A DNA stretch of 6,959 nt from the NCBI GenBank assembly GCA_937892315.1, contig CALAVF010000011.1, forward strand, positions 1 through 6,959. Reading direction: 5' to 3'. Position numbers and translations under genes: made by a program. The stretch is from an uncultured Prevotellaceae bacterium (GTDB lineage: Bacteria; Bacteroidota; Bacteroidia; Bacteroidales; Bacteroidaceae). Shown piece by piece: positions 6,561 to 6,959 of the stretch. The number at the start of each line of letters is the position of its first letter. The stretch's first letter is position 1. The notes below the pieces were generated by a model. It worked only from the letters and a program-made list of their open reading frames with translations. It made no database searches and was not told the origin of the DNA.

Positions 6561-6957
6561 GGGGAATGGTTTTGTGACGTTTCAAACCGGCTTTGATACC
6601 TTTCACCATATATTTCCAGCATTTGCCGCCTTGGCGAATGAACAGTGGAAAATAGATAAGACGGGCAACGTATTTGATGCCCATGTTGATTTTCCAACGT
6701 AAGGGAACGTACTTCTTGTGGGTGAGCCAGAGGTAGTTCCTGTATTGGTAGAAATATCTGTGTGGTGCCGAGATGATGATGATATAGCCGAATAGGTCAA
6801 TAGTCTTATTGCCTACATGGTGATGGATGCAAAGTTTGCACCAATGATTTAGATTGTGAAATTTGTTATAATGGATATTTTTTGAATAATAAAAATAGTG
6901 AGAATAGAATGAGATGTAGTCAATGCAGTGTTTGGTGCGAAGATTGCTTTGATGAAA
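6550..6957 (-). CDS. C-terminal part of a probable rhamnosyltransferase-type GT2 protein (partial, 5' end outside window)
   Basis: The frame is open from the right edge down to a TAA at 6552-6550, giving 135 residues without a start codon in view at its beginning. HHHVGNKTIDLFG, followed by SAPHRYFYQYRNYLWL and a basic, hydrophobic tail (RLIYFPLFIRQGGKCWK, then MVKGIKAGLKRHK), matches the end of rhamnosyltransferase-like GT2 enzymes. In those the pattern is H-x-(L/V)-G ... HSPLRxYYxxRNxxYL, then a membrane-lying helix and a KGxxxG segment. The stop lies 11 bases inside the next gene, suggesting coupled translation. The first 45 visible residues (bases about 6957-6823) are rich in His, Tyr, Phe, Asn and Cys, are encoded by AT-rich DNA, and match the expected acidic catalytic region poorly. 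The gene may be divergent or damaged upstream. The frame and C-terminal family match are fairly sure; activity is not. Confidence 0.7.
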   Translation of the reverse strand, partial: FHQSNLRTKHCIDYISFYSHYFYYSKNIHYNKFHNLNHWCKLCIHHHVGNKTIDLFGYIIIISAPHRYFYQYRNYLWLTHKKYVPLRWKINMGIKYVARLIYFPLFIRQGGKCWKYMVKGIKAGLKRHKTIPHDK

Positions 6958-6959
6958 GT

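Noticed and set aside
6603..6800. 65-residue minus-strand frame rich in Ser and Thr
   Set aside because: It is a shifted frame within the partial glycosyltransferase, whose own frame shows the conserved HHVGN and RYFYQYRN features and runs to the TAA at 6550.

Overview
This window is a stretch of a surface-polysaccharide (capsule or exopolysaccharide) biosynthesis cluster. All recognisable genes lie on the minus strand, so the biological order runs from base 6959 down to base 1. Codon use, moderate GC (about 35% at both edges, about 45-50% in the middle), short gaps and stop/start overlaps, the lack of strong Shine-Dalgarno sites and the protein types suggest a gut- or oral-type Bacteroidales (Bacteroides, Prevotella or a relative). 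The genus cannot be settled from the sequence alone.

Layout in transcription order: (1) 6957-6550, the C-terminal 135 residues of a protein that looks like a family 2, rhamnosyltransferase-type glycosyltransferase, cut by the window edge. (2) 6560-5712, a GT2 rhamnosyltransferase-like protein whose start overlaps gene 1. (3) 5652-4897, a second, different GT2 enzyme. (4) 4862-3795, a GT4-type (GT-B fold) glycosyltransferase. (5) 3769-1748, a large exported right-handed parallel beta-helix protein, probably a polysaccharide-acting enzyme. (6) A 315-base gap at 1747-1433 holding a 14/15-base inverted repeat and a 46-codon remnant of an NDP-sugar nucleotidyltransferase. (7) 1432-395, a UDP-glucuronate 4-epimerase-type SDR enzyme. 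(8) 398-1, the N-terminal 132 residues of a TupA-like ATP-grasp protein, cut by the left edge.

Working model: several cytoplasmic glycosyltransferases build a repeat unit on a lipid carrier. The epimerase supplies a uronic-acid donor (UDP-galacturonate if the assignment is right). The ATP-grasp protein, whose start overlaps the epimerase stop, may modify the polymer, possibly by amidating a carboxyl group. The exported beta-helix protein acts on the polymer outside the cytoplasm. No flippase, polymerase, transposase, tRNA, rRNA or CRISPR array is visible.

The most informative features are the nucleotidyltransferase relic fused to the start of the epimerase gene, the GC step inside the epimerase gene, and the crossed inverted repeats in the only long gap. 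Together they point to a cluster assembled by recombination of cassettes.
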